Source: Hydractinia symbiolongicarpus
Taxonomy: Eukaryota; Cnidaria; Hydrozoa; Anthoathecata; Hydractiniidae
Length of the DNA: 64,000 bases
Direction of reading: 5' to 3'
NCBI RefSeq assembly: GCF_029227915.1
Contig: NC_079885.1
Span: 9,052,001 to 9,116,000, forward strand
The notes under the pieces: model-generated
The model's database searches: none
Seen by the model: the letters and a program-made list of their open reading frames with translations, nothing else
What the model was told of the DNA's origin: nothing
Shown here: positions 47,191 through 57,559 of the stretch, piece after piece
Numbering within the stretch: position 1 is the first letter of the stretch
Layout: each line of letters begins with the position of its first letter
Position numbers and translations under genes: made by a program

Positions 47191-48492
47191 CTATATGACA
47201 ACCTCTGGATTCTCAAAGGTTTTTCTTCTTAAAATTATTATAAACACCTGAATCAAGCACATAACTGTTACAAAAATTAAAAACACATAAGAATAATGCA
47301 CAAGGTAGCCAGATACTAAGCTTCCCAACATAAAACCAATTTGTCTTAGTGTGTTTCTTATGCTCTCGACATAAGCCTGATGTTTGGATGATACAAGACT
47401 GGCGGCCACAATAACAAGAAAAATTTGTTCTCCGATTTCTGCTACAGGTACAGCGATGGCCAGCAAAATTGTGAGTATTACATTACCTAAAGTATTTAAC
47501 TGTGCCTTTATCAATGCGGTTTGAATAACTGCAGCTATCAATACAACCATGATGCTGATCAAACCAGACATATAAATAGTTCTTCCTTGAACCTTTGTGC
47601 TTGTCAATGCTGCAATGATTGCAAAGACTATGACGGCGAAGAGAATGTAGAAAATGGTGACAAAGTAATGGGGAAAGTACAACAGACTAGTGATTATAGG
47701 AAAACTTGCTACGAAGGCAATTTGGAAGAATTCAGCAATCATCGTCATTATCATTACAAAGAGAACATCAAATGTTTTGAGTACATCTTTCAACACGTGC
47801 AGAAATGTTTCTTTCTCGTAAGTTTTGAGTTTGCATTTCTCATTTCCAGTTGCTTCTTTCAAATCATACTCCTTTGAAAGATCAGTTGCTAAAAGTATGA
47901 CAAAAACTTGAGTAACAACAATACACAAGAGAGTTATAAAGCCAGGTAAGTTTCCCATTGTAATACGCAGACCAAATAAAGTTAAATCAACATGTTGTAT
48001 AAATTGAACAATGACCGGACCAGATGCAAATCCAACGAAAAAGAATGCCATGAGAACAGGTGTCTTCTTTCTCATTTCATCTGCTGAATACGATCTTGCA
48101 ATTTCTGCTCGTGTTATAGGTCTGACAATTGCGTTTGCTCCCATTAAAATCTGACCAATGAAAGGATAATAAGGCGATATCGGCATGACATATATAATAC
48201 ATCCAGTCATGCTGATAAAATTGCACAATAGTATAATGACCTTTATTTTTCTCGTTTTATCTGCATGCCTTGCAACAGCCGTAGAGAACAATACGGAAGG
48301 CACACAATACACCAAACTAATAAGTCCAAAAAATAATTCCGGATTTTTAGGTCCTATCAAAGTTGTTAAGTATATCCATAAGGTTGAAAATATTGCAGCT
48401 CTTTCAAATCCAACCGCGAAATATTGAATCGAGTAAGCAGAAAATGTACGTTCTCTTTTTTTCTTCCATGATTGATAAGCACTTTCGTCCAT
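47191..48492 (-). CDS. MFS transporter, MFSD8-like, intronless
   Basis: A single open frame of 433 residues with 11-12 hydrophobic segments, the layout of the major facilitator superfamily. The cytoplasmic loop between helices 2 and 3 reads ARHADKTRKIK, a good match to MFS motif A (D-x-x-x-R-R/K). Between helices 4 and 5, AEIARSYSADEMRKKTPVLMA parallels [20 protein letters not shown] of lysosomal MFSD8/CLN7. It is shorter than MFSD8 (about 518) and lacks the long luminal loop. The middle loop (KEYDLKEATGNEKCKLKTYEKE) is charged and splits two six-helix halves. The substrate is unknown. ATG at 48492 is the first in frame and directly precedes a charged N-terminal tail. No introns, unlike all other host genes here: it may be a retrocopy or simply a compact family member. 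Confidence 0.8.
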   Translation of the reverse strand: MDESAYQSWKKKRERTFSAYSIQYFAVGFERAAIFSTLWIYLTTLIGPKNPELFFGLISLVYCVPSVLFSTAVARHADKTRKIKVIILLCNFISMTGCIIYVMPISPYYPFIGQILMGANAIVRPITRAEIARSYSADEMRKKTPVLMAFFFVGFASGPVIVQFIQHVDLTLFGLRITMGNLPGFITLLCIVVTQVFVILLATDLSKEYDLKEATGNEKCKLKTYEKETFLHVLKDVLKTFDVLFVMIMTMIAEFFQIAFVASFPIITSLLYFPHYFVTIFYILFAVIVFAIIAALTSTKVQGRTIYMSGLISIMVVLIAAVIQTALIKAQLNTLGNVILTILLAIAVPVAEIGEQIFLVIVAASLVSSKHQAYVESIRNTLRQIGFMLGSLVSGYLVHYSYVFLIFVTVMCLIQVFIIILRRKTFENPEVVI

Positions 48493-49666
48493 ACTTTTTG
48501 TTGATGTTTATCCGCAACGATCTTATATAGCTCGCTGATTTATGCAACCTGATATTACCAATAGTGTGATTGAAGCATTTGTTTTACTATCATAAAAATT
48601 CAATTTAAGTTTTAATGGAATTCATTTTAATATTCTCGTCTAACCAACTGATAGCTTGTAATCTCCTAGCAACCATAATGGTAGCTATAAATGTAAACAA
48701 ATAACATGGCTAAAGAATCGGTAAAACATAGCTATATATATACAGAAAAAACTATGAATCATTCCGCAAGAAAACATCCATTTCAACTCTGTTTAACAGC
48801 GACGCTATTCAATTCACGTTTCTCAATTAAGTGATCACAAAAAACCTGATAATATTAAAAGCATAATTCATGCATAGCTACTGACATTTTTTTTATACTT
48901 GCGGTTTTTAATTAATCATTTCTACCCGTGTAATAGACGTACTTTCAAGGCCATGTTAATTACACATCACCTTCTTCTTAAATGCATCAGCATTCTCAGT
49001 TCTTGATAATAGTGGTGGGCTAGAACACAGATTTTTAACAACTTTCACAGATAAGGAGAATACTAAAAACATCAGGCCATATTTTTTAAATGCGATGTAT
49101 CAGCTAAAACTCAGGAAGAATTGAAGCGTATTCTAGATTAGAAAATAGACATGCTACATTTTCACGTTTAAGAGTACAAAAAATTGTTTTAATCACTATA
49201 ATAAAAATTTTATTACGTACGTTACAACTGCACTATAATTTATTTTATCTGCGTGTTTACACGCATATGTTTGAAATGGGCGTCCAATCCTATGAAAGTT
49301 AAGTTTTAAGCTACCATTTTGAAGTTAGAAAAGTCATTCCCAGGACCCTGTTTTTAAGAAGCGTAAACTCTGCACAAACCGGAAATCGGCAACAGGAAAA
49401 ATTCCTCACATGATCGAATTCAAGCGTGGAAAAGATAAGTAAGTATTTGCAAGTCAGAGCGTAGTTTCATTAAAAAAGGATGACTGTTCCTGCTGATAAA
49501 GAGTTGGTCGTGCTCATGTTGTCTCATAATGTATCATTTGCAACTCTAGAAATACGTGTTTTTGGTATCAAACAGTGAACCAGTGAACAAGTAAACTTGA
49601 AACTTTTGAAATGTTATGTTGTTATTTTGTTTTCTTGAAAGATATTTTCCTCTTTTTTATATAACA
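48493..49666. other. Gene-free stretch upstream of the MFS gene
   Basis: Should contain the transporter promoter at its left end. No other feature is supported. Confidence 0.5.
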
Positions 49667-49692
49667 TCTATATTATAATACCCGTATACGTC
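49667..49692 (+). mobile_element. Helitron-like 5' end fragment
   Basis: TCTATATTATAATACCCGTA and the next bases match the left end of the element at 46246 and then stop. It is bracketed by two similar stretches (TTCTTGAAAGATATTTTCCT at 49632 and TCCTTGAAAGTTATTTGTCT at 49691, each followed by TTTTTATATAAC), so the fragment sits between copies of a short duplication. Confidence 0.6.
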
Positions 49693-51064
49693 CTTGAAAG
49701 TTATTTGTCTTCTTTTTATATAACTTCTTTTTTATAATTCTTCTGTTCAAACAATCAATGCTGTGCGTACCAGTAATTTCTTTGTTTGCAAATGACATGT
49801 CTTCAATAATACTTGGAGGAAGAAATATATCCTTTCCTTAGCATTGAGAAAAACTAGCAAACTGTTGTGAATAAGACTTGCAAAAATCAATGTTGATTTT
49901 TTGTGAAGCTGCTTTTTTATATTTTGTTAGTGTTCATTATTAAAATAACTGAAGTGAGTTGTACTGAGTCTTGTGACTTGTCTTAGTGTCTGTTGATATC
50001 TCCAATAGCGCAGTATCCCTTCTGAGCCAAAAATAATTGAGCAGTGAAACGGTTTTTGAGAGTTTTTGCGAGGCGCACCGAGTCTATCAATAGTGTAACA
50101 CCGTCCATTTCTGGGGTGCACACAGATAGAGGGAAGAAAGGGCGCGATGGAATAGTGTATTTGTTTTTAGCCTACCTGTAGATAAAACGCGCTTCTTTGA
50201 TCGATTTCCATACACTACTAGTGTTTTCGATTTTCTAACAATAGTACGCATGCACATTAACTTGGCTCCCAGAAGATTCTAACGATGTTATAGTTCCCAG
50301 TCCCCAATTTTCATCAAAGTTGAACCACTAAGGCAAAGCGTACAGTCTATGAGTAGGCTAGAAAGTGTTGTGATGTACAAATGTCGTTTTTTTCATGATG
50401 ATCAAAATAACACTTTTGGTCGCGTGTCCAATCTTGTTTTTACAGCTTCTTCTTCTTTTTGACCTATTCGTGGCGGTTTACGTTCCGTCCCAATGAAAAA
50501 ACATAACAAGTGTTGGAGGGACGAGTATGGCCGCGTTTCTTTATCCTTATCGAGCCGTCATTCCTTTTTTAAAAAATTACTCTTGGTTTAGCAAAGAAGA
50601 CTGACTTAAACCATCTTTTCCTACGAACGTTTAAAAAATAATGTGCACCCCAAATGAGAAACGGTCTTTATGTATCATGAATGCTTTATATGCATTACAT
50701 AATTCTCTCGCAGCGCAGATGTTAAAGACGCATGTTTTCTTGTTTAAATGTTAATAACAAGACTACAGTGTTTTGTTAAGATCTCGCGTTTTTATTTTTT
50801 ATTTATGAATTTATCTGAAGTATTGTTTAGTAAGTTGTTACCGACCGTTAATAATCAAAACAATGTTTACCAACTGGAGATACGTTGTCCGCCCAAATTA
50901 ATATAAATACAGAGTAGACAAGAAAACAATGGAAATAAAAAAAATGACACATATTACGCACAGAAGACAAACAGTTATACAGAAAACGAAAAAACGAATT
51001 CCGTCCTCGTGCAAATTACGTTAACAAAATCAATCAAAACGAATGCCTAAGCCTATTGGTAATA
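49693..51064. other. Gene-free stretch
   Basis: A minus-strand frame at 49927-50121 has no domain. No exon or RNA gene was found. Confidence 0.5.
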
Positions 51065-51160
51065 CAGTGGAATCTCTCTAAAGCGAACACCATTAGTGCA
51101 AAAAAAAAGTGTCCGTCCTATAGAGGTGCCGCTTTATAGAGATTGTATCGAAATATCACT
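51065..51160 (+). mobile_element. Pogo/Tigger-like end fragment
   Basis: TA|CAGTGGAATCTCTCTAAAGC followed by GAACACCATTAGTGC and a GCCGCTTTATAGAGATT phrase resembles the ends of pogo/Tigger elements. No matching inverted end was found nearby, so it is a fragment. Confidence 0.45.
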
Positions 51161-51525
51161 TCCAGAGCAAAATTTTGCCGAAAACATGCCTTTTTTTGTT
51201 TATACACGTTTTTTCTTTGTTCTATTCCTTTCAAATCAAGGAAATGAGACTTATAATTTGATGAATGTGAACTTGTATTATTCACACCCTCTACTGTTAT
51301 ACAAACAAAAACAAATGTCAACTAACAAATACATTGTATTTTATAATCTACTCGAAAAAATCTCGGACTGAAGTTTGCTTTATTTTTGGAGACCCTCCAC
51401 CTTTTTTTGTAACTGATGACAGCATGTCTTGACTTTCCTCGTCAACTGTCTTATTTGATTTACGTGGTTCCAAATAGGAATCGGCGATTGAGATCACGGG
51501 GGTAATGAATTAATAAAACTATAAA

Positions 51526-51657
51526 AATATTATAATACCCGTATACGTCTGTCTGTCACGCAAAATGGTAGCTTAGCTGCGCAGGTAGCGAGACGCACGC
51601 AATGCAGTATAAAAAGGACGGGCGAATCCGTGGATTTTTTCACGGGCTGACGACTAG
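51526..51657 (+). mobile_element. Non-autonomous Helitron-like element, second copy
   Basis: Shares ATTATAATACCCGTATACGT, AAATGGTAGCTTAGCTGC, TATAAAAAGGACGGGCGAA and the 3' hairpin (CCGTGGATTTTTTCACGG) with the 46246 copy, ending CTAG before T. The first bases (TC) are altered. About 90% alike by eye. Confidence 0.78.
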
Positions 51658-52317
51658 TATTTAAATAATGCATTCAGTTTAGGAGGTTCCCCTAGAAAAA
51701 AACTATATCGCAGAGAATTGACTGTTCTGAAGATACTTGATGAGGATGCCATAGTGTGTGACAGTACGACAAAATTAAGTCAAAAATTTAATTGATTGGT
51801 TGCCATGGTTACCCGTTGGTAGGAAAAGTTTTGGTTGCGCGTGTTCCTCAAGGGTTACGTGTATGGATTAAGTAAAAAGCATTTTCGTAAGGCTGCTCGT
51901 CTTCCAGAGAACTGATGCGGTATTTTTTGAACGAAAGAAAAGATAAAACAGGGCGAAGCTGGCAATACCTCGAAAAAATAACTGAAAGGCAAAACTTCGA
52001 ATTGAGAATCGGTTTCATTTAAACACTAGGTGGCACTAATGCCTGCAATGACAGAAGAAATTGTAAAGTGTGTGTGCTTCGATCTTGAGAATTCTTGTTT
52101 CGCGTGGATTCCAAACTTAAACGGCAAAAAACTTGTTTAAATATTTTTTTATGGACGTTCTTGACTTGTGGATCGACAACAGCACCACATACCTAATTTT
52201 TCTGCTTCATCATTGGTTGTACCAGCTTTTTTAACTAACTTACTTATTGAATTTCTACTTCTCCAGTAGAGTAGTAAATCTAATTAAAGTTATCATCCAT
52301 TCTTATAACATAAGCAG
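51658..52317. other. Gene-free spacer
   Basis: No coding frame or structured repeat; the left boundary of the Polinton-like element may fall here but no terminal repeat was recognised. Confidence 0.45.
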
Positions 52318-52873
52318 TTAATAAACATACATCAATTCATGGCAAACACTACTTTTTTCTATCGCGTTTTTTAAATTTTGGATTTCATCCATAATTGTTT
52401 TTTGATAATTTTCTTCAATAGTTGATTTCATTTTATCGTCACGGTTTCTAATGCCATTAATTACTTCAAGATAAAGACTCTGGAGTTTGACAAATTCATT
52501 TGAATCTATAACGAAACCATCCGTTAATAATTTACTGATAAGTAGTTCGAATTTACCAATAGAAGTGATCAACTTGTCTAATAGCTCAACAGTTTTAGCA
52601 ATCCTTTTGTTACCTTTTGGAATAAAATGTTAACACAGATGATACGGTAGCTGCTACAGTGGCAACACCTGTCAGGATAGCTCCAAGAGGTATGCCAACA
52701 GTAGTAAAACTACTACCAACGCCAGATACTCTTGTTAGTATAGAAACAACAGATGCTGAAGTTTGAGATCTACTGTGATAATAAACATGGAATCTGTATA
52801 TGCTTTTAGCCAAAGGATGGTTCGAATTCAAATGCTGATGTTTCACATACACATGTTGATAGAAATACTGCAA
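52318..52873 (-). pseudogene. Polinton-like element protein with Gly/Ala/Val hydrophobic segment, frameshifted
   Basis: Two minus-strand frames, 52873-52610 and about 52628-52318, carry one protein. The first contains FHVYYHSRSQTSASVV followed by a long Gly/Thr/Val-rich hydrophobic segment (GVGSSFTTVGIPLGAILTGV) ending LTFYSKR; the second, after a frame change near 52620, is a mostly helical charged region (ELLISKLLTDGFVIDSNEF). I recall proteins of this layout next to the capsid gene in cnidarian Polinton-type elements; function unknown, perhaps virion- or membrane-associated. Transcribed away from the capsid-like gene. Confidence 0.5.
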
Positions 52874-53473
52874 AATTTAATTGAGTCTGCCATAATTTGA
52901 ATGGACTGGTTTTCAAACTTCTTCTGCTTTTGGAATTAAAGGGAATAGACAAAAAATTGTAAGAATTAATAGTCCATCTACTATTGATCAAACTGAGACG
53001 CTAACTGTATGGTTTTTAAATTTGACAGATAGTGATGTTATAATTTCAAGGACAACCAAGTTCTCTTTTGAAATTACTCTTGATTTAACTCATGATGCGA
53101 ACAGAACATTAGTAAAAAATGTTAAAAGAACTATTATTAAAAAGAAAGTTGTAAAACTCGAAGGCAAAGAAATATTTAGTATTGATGATAGCGACACACT
53201 TGACACATATTATTATCTATGGATGGCATATGCTGAAAGATATTGATACCAAAAGAAATGGACAAACTGAAAATGCTATTAAATATCGAATTGGTACGGA
53301 AAATAGAGCAGCTGACACTGGAGATGAAGCAATGTCTATGGCATTTGGTAATAAGTTTTGCATCCCACTAGACTTTGTAATGCTGGCAAGTTCTATGCCT
53401 TTGTATCAGTCTGGACTATCAAGTAAGCTTTCATATGAACTGACATTTAATGATTACAATAAAGCAATTAAGA

Positions 53474-54550
53474 CTTTAAATAATTGGTTAAGTGTGTAAT
53501 GTTTGTTCTTTTCTCATCTCCTGATCACTTGCCTCTTTTTAAGGCTTATCTTAACAGTCAACACATGAACATGAACAAAAGTCGTCTTCCGTTTCTCGAC
53601 GTTTCTGTTATTCGTGAGACCGCTAGGTTTGTTACGTCTATTTATAGAAAACCCACATTTAGTGGCACTTATAGCAATTTTCGTAGCTTTTTGACTGATG
53701 AATTTAAAACTCGTTTAGTTTTGACTCTGATTTTCAAAATGTTTAATATGGTATCGGATTTTTCAGGATTCCAGTTGGAATTGCGTGATCTGAGACATAT
53801 ACTGTTAAGAAATGGCCATCCTTCCAGCTTAATTGACCAGTGTATAAAGTCATTTTTTAATAAAATTTTTCACGTGAAACAGGTTGTTACCACTGTTTCT
53901 AAGCTACTTATTGTCTTACCTTATTTAGGTAAATTATCTCTTGAACTACGTTCCGTTTTGATAAAAGTTTTCTTCGTTGTAAGCTGAGGGTCATTTTTAA
54001 ATCTAGCTGCAGAATTAGCGACTTCTTCAGATTTAAGGACCGCTCATCAAAAGCCATGCGTTCAAATGTCGTTTATGGATTTAAGTGCGATGGCTGCAAC
54101 GTCATTTATTATTACGGCAAAACAATACGACATTTGAAAGTAAGAGCTTGCGAACATATGGGTGTTTCCTCTCTCACTGGAAAAGCAGTCAAACTCAAAG
54201 TCTTAGTGCTGTGCTAGAACATGTAATATACTCCAATTACGTACTGAGTTTTGACAACTTTAGTATACTCTCCACCGCATGTACTAATTTTGATCTAGAA
54301 CTCAAAGAGAGCTTATTAATTCGTAGGGACAAACCTATACTCACTAGAAACATTGCATCAATGCCTTTTTATTTATTTTCTGATAATGCATAACGTTGTC
54401 CCCACGGACAAACGTCACGTTGTATATATATCGAATCTCGATGTTGATCTTTGTACTTGGTAATGGCCGTCGTACGGCCAAAACCTCGTTAAAATATATA
54501 TAGTTCACCTAAAGGAGTTGTTGTTCTTTTTCCCTTTAAAGTAATTAAGA
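53474..54550 (+). mobile_element. Penelope-like retroelement, 5'-truncated, with 8-bp target duplication
   Basis: Encodes the last part of a Penelope-type reverse transcriptase (VLFSSPDHL just after the catalytic YxDD region, LPFLDVSVIRE, FVTSIYRKPTFSGTYSNF, SLIDQCIKSFFNKIF) and, after frame changes near 53985 and 54215, a GIY-YIG-type endonuclease (DGCNVIYYYGKTIRHLKV, ACEHMG, ESLLIRRDKP). Stop at 54391-54393; a 3' untranslated tail contains TAATGGCCGTCGTACGGCCA. Flanking repeats AATTAAGA (53466-53473 and 54543-54550) form a target duplication. Only about 1.1 kb remains, the 5' part of the reverse transcriptase being lost as is usual for these elements. Inserted in sense in the capsid-like gene. 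Confidence 0.8.
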
Positions 54551-54681
54551 GTGATAAAACCGACACCAAATACAAAATTAGTAACATGTGTATGGAGTAT
54601 GATGTAATTTCTAATTCAAGATTGGCATCAGATATTAAAACTGATTACATGAAGAAGAGCATTTTGTATGATCGAATTTTT

Positions 54682-54710
54682 ATCTTTAAGGACATCTCGT
54701 CCTTAAAGAT
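54682..54710. repeat. 12-bp perfect inverted repeat within the capsid-like gene
   Basis: ATCTTTAAGGAC and GTCCTTAAAGAT face each other across 5 bp, at the place where the capsid-like reading frame is lost. It may reflect a local inverted duplication. Confidence 0.8.
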
Positions 54711-55223
54711 AGTAAAAAAAAAGGAATTTTAATTTCACCGAAACAGCTAGGAGTCCAAAAGGTATTCTAATGTTGTTTACAAAAGGAAATGATTGGTCAG
54801 GAAATACTAATAAATTCTACAATCCTAAAATTATTAATGTTGAGGTAATTATTAAAGGAAAATCTTATCATATATATGCAAATTGGATGGAAAGCTATCA
54901 TTAATGGGATGAAATCAAGAAACACTTTGGTGCTGGTAGATTGAAGTATGGTTCAGTGCAACATGATTTAAATGTATTAGATATAAGAATGGTAGATTAT
55001 TATAAAGATAAATTTGGATTGTGGTTGGATTTCAGATCATCCGATAATAGCACACTGCATGAAACAGGTAGACTTATTAAACGTGGTTCAGATGGTATTA
55101 GTATAGCTATTACAAAGACGGCTGGGGCTGGTGATGATCTGCAGTGTTTTATCTATCTATTTATGGATGCTCAAATTAACTTTTTAGATGGCAAGCTTGT
55201 TAATATTATGTACTAAATATATA

Positions 55224-55703
55224 ATGGACTTTCCAAAATTTCCTCATAGTGCAATGTTTGTTGGTGCAACTGCATGTGGTAAAAAGTGGCTACTCGATGA
55301 TGATAGTGTACTTATTGTGCCTGATGTAGAATGTAAATTAAATGAATGGATTAGACTATTTACCAATACTTTTAAGGGCCACGAAACACTAATTGATGAT
55401 TGTTCTGCTGAAGGTGAAATAAATAAAAAACGTGATGCATTATCAGAACATGCATTCTCTGGTAGACATAGAAATCACTCCCTATGGGTATTAACACAAA
55501 AGTATAATTCAGTTTCAGAAGATGTTTGAGACCAAGTAAAATGGCTTTGTTTGTTCTTCACCAAAGATAGAGATAGTTTTAGGGATTGTTTAAGGAAGAA
55601 TGATGTCGTGCCAGATAAGAATGAACGAGATAGATTGAAAAAGGATCTACAAAATAAACCATATTCTAAACTTATACTGAAGTGTTACCAACCAATACGG
55701 TAG
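55224..55703 (+). pseudogene. A32-type packaging ATPase, broken
   Basis: Frame from ATG at 55224 to TAG at 55701, with an in-frame TGA at 55527. It begins MDFPKFPHSAMFVGATACGK, a Walker A-like loop, though the residue after GK is Lys rather than Thr/Ser. About 40 residues normally found between Walker A and the next conserved strand are missing. ETLIDDCSAEGEI is a weak Walker B, then AFSGRHRNHSLWVLTQKYNSVSE is the typical sensor helix region of Polinton and giant-virus A32-like ATPases, which pump DNA into capsids. With the deletion, the altered loop and the stop it cannot be active. It follows the capsid-like gene by 7 bp. Confidence 0.65.
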
Positions 55704-55831
55704 TTATAATTTTGTTAATTAATAATATAATGATTGAATACGTTAATTTCATTATGTAATCAGCAATTATTTTTGCAATTATATATCCATGTTATAAATT
55801 GCGTAAGATTTTCTATCTTATAAATATAGTG
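55704..55831. other. Spacer in the Polinton-like element
   Basis: A short hydrophobic reading frame begins at about 55729 but is stopped at once; otherwise nothing. Confidence 0.4.
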
Positions 55832-56391
55832 ATGGATTTCAAGATGCTTAATCAACTAACTAATTTAGAAAAGAATGTTGACAAAGAATTAAAACCTAAA
55901 AGAATCAGAAGAACCAATGGAAGAAGAAGTGGATCCTGAAAAAACGAATAGACTGACTAATTGTGTGCTATAAGAATATACTGAACAACAAATAATGGAT
56001 ATGAACGCAGATGAGATCAATAATATGTCAACAAGATATGAGAGCGAATTAAGTGGTTAGATGATTTAATCATTAGGAAAATCATTTATTGGTTTATATT
56101 CTAAAATAGCATGTGGGGCTTTAGGTATGGAAAATAAAAAGGAACTAAATGATGATCTAGAGATTGATCCATTTCTTAATACTGCTTTACAGAAATTCAC
56201 TTGTGATATGTACAATTTATCAATTTGGTGCAACGCAAGCGCCAGTTAGTGTAGCCATGATTACAGGTAGACATTATGTAAAAAATTCTAGCACTAATAG
56301 TAGTAATAATGGAAGAGCAGCAAATAGTGGAACCATCAACATTAGTGGAACAGAAGAAAGTAACAAAACAGAAGAATCCCCTAACAGTTGA
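55832..56391 (+). pseudogene. Polinton-like helical protein, multiply frameshifted
   Basis: An ATG at 55832 opens LTNLEKNVDKE, then frame changes lead to an acidic segment (EEPMEEEVDPEK), LGKSFIGLYSKIACGALGME and finally (56223-56391) FGATQAPVSVAMITGRHYVK with a Ser/Asn-rich tail. This order recalls a conserved protein located after the ATPase in cnidarian Polinton-type elements. Function unknown. At least three frame changes and several stops. Confidence 0.45.
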
Positions 56392-56486
56392 ACAGGGCAA
56401 AAATATTGCAAGTATACATTGCAAGTAAGAAAGAAAACACCTACGCCACAGTCAATGGAAGGGTCAAACGTAGCTATCAATAAGCT

Positions 56487-56516
56487 GGATGGATTTTTCC
56501 ACGGTCTAACGACTAG
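56487..56516 (+). mobile_element. Helitron-like 3' end fragment
   Basis: GGATTTTTCCACGGTCTAACGACTAG before T matches the 3' terminus of the elements at 46246 and 51526; the left hairpin arm is lost. It interrupts the Polinton-like gene block. Confidence 0.6.
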
Positions 56517-56527
56517 TATAATATGTA

Positions 56528-56803
56528 ATGAGTGATGCCACATGTGAATTAACAGGCAAAATAAAAAAAGGTAGTATGATAGAATGTGCTAAGAAGCAAA
56601 TCAGATATTGGGGTGTAAAAAAGGTAGAAGGCAGTGCCCATAAAAGAAAAATGGCATTAATTTCAGAAAGAACTAAACATCAAGCGATATTGAAGAAATT
56701 AAAACATGAAATGACATTGTACAAGAACAGGAACCGAAAAACGGGAATTAAAAAAGAGGCAGAACCACACGTTAAGAAAATAAAGGAAATCAATCAGCAG
56801 TAA
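56528..56803 (+). CDS. Small basic protein of the Polinton-like element
   Basis: Intact 91-residue frame, MSDATCELTGKIKKGSMIEC onward, rich in Lys/Arg/Glu, with a helical C-terminal two thirds (ISERTKHQAILKKLKHEM). I recall MSDxxCxLTGxxKKGSM-type starts in cnidarian Polinton-type elements, but no function. Its basic charge would suit nucleic-acid binding (inference). Followed after 32 bp by the next gene on the same strand. Confidence 0.55.
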   Translation: MSDATCELTGKIKKGSMIECAKKQIRYWGVKKVEGSAHKRKMALISERTKHQAILKKLKHEMTLYKNRNRKTGIKKEAEPHVKKIKEINQQ

Positions 56804-56835
56804 ATTGTGAAACTTTTTCTATACCATAATATATA

Positions 56836-57069
56836 ATGAGTACTATGGATTACACTAAAGATATAAAAGAAATCCTGTATTATGGAGCTGTTGTTTCTGG
56901 ATTGGCTGTTGGGTATACCATGCTAGGTAAAACACTTTTTAAAATGTCACCATCATCATTGGGAAAATTAGATATTGATGATATTGTTAAATTGGTAGTT
57001 GTTGTTGCTACTGCAGATATGACTAAGGACTATCTAGTGAAACTAAAAATAATTCCTGATAATATATAA
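56836..57069 (+). CDS. Small membrane protein of the Polinton-like element
   Basis: Intact 77-residue frame with one hydrophobic segment (ILYYGAVVSGLAVGYTMLG) and a second weaker one (IVKLVVVVATADM). It ends KIIPDNI. The stop is separated by one base from the next ATG, so the two were probably co-transcribed. Layout matches small proteins of related elements; role unknown, possibly virion membrane or entry pore. Confidence 0.55.
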   Translation: MSTMDYTKDIKEILYYGAVVSGLAVGYTMLGKTLFKMSPSSLGKLDIDDIVKLVVVVATADMTKDYLVKLKIIPDNI

Positions 57070-57070
57070 G

Positions 57071-57373
57071 ATGGCTGGATTAGCAATGATAGGCATTGGT
57101 GCTGCGGTGAATGCGCTTGCTTTCTCCGGTAGTAATTCCCTTTTTAGTGCATTAAGGGAAAGTGATGAAGAAAGAAGACGACATGATCTAGCAGTTGAAG
57201 AAATGCAAAAGGCTCAATTATTATGGGCTGAAAAAAGAGAAAAACAAATTGTTTACATAAATAATGAAATAGGAAAGGAGAACTTTTCAGAAAAGAGATT
57301 TGATGACTTAGGACTTGTGATGAAAAGATACTATGTGCTTACTGGTACCAAAACTTCCAGAACTACCACCTGA
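57071..57373 (+). CDS. MAGxAM-type Ala/Gly-rich protein of the Polinton-like element, C-terminally frameshifted
   Basis: Starts MAGLAMIGIGAAVNALAFSG, a hydrophobic Ala/Gly segment, followed by a long charged helix (EERRRHDLAVEEMQKAQLLW). This start is highly characteristic of a conserved cnidarian element protein. The frame ends early: near 57352 one base change moves the conserved PELPPEP-type tail into another frame, which then stays open to about 57470. Function unknown; an amphipathic and coiled-coil layout suggests a minor structural protein. Confidence 0.55.
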   Translation: MAGLAMIGIGAAVNALAFSGSNSLFSALRESDEERRRHDLAVEEMQKAQLLWAEKREKQIVYINNEIGKENFSEKRFDDLGLVMKRYYVLTGTKTSRTTT

Positions 57374-57559
57374 ACCTAAATTATCACACTTCTATAAACC
57401 ATCAGAATCACAGAAATATAGGGAATTACGATTTATTGTTGCTAGTATGACTATGCTAGGTGGTGATATTTATGCTAGGTGGTGGCATTTTTTGGTATGA
57501 GACAAGAAAACATAAGAAATAATGAATTTTTTTCTATACTATAGTTACAAAGAATAAAG

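Larger units (their letters stand above)
52896..55216 (+). pseudogene. Capsid-like (double jelly-roll type) gene, split by an inserted retroelement
   Basis: The left part (52896-53473) and right part (54551-55216) belong to one gene for a large structural protein. Left motifs: NRQKIVRINSPSTIDQ, IKKKVVKLEGKEIFS, FGNKFCIPLDF and KLSYELTFNDYN. Right motifs: YKISNMCMEYD, FYNPKI, LWLDFRSSDN and the final block with AQINFLDGKL. These match, in order, uncharacterised capsid-like proteins I associate with cnidarian Polinton/adintovirus elements; the double jelly-roll assignment is inference. Damage seen: a frame change near 53240, a Penelope-like insertion (53474-54550), a frame change and a small inverted repeat near 54700, and a stop at about 54902-54904. 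The left end lacks an ATG. Confidence 0.6.
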
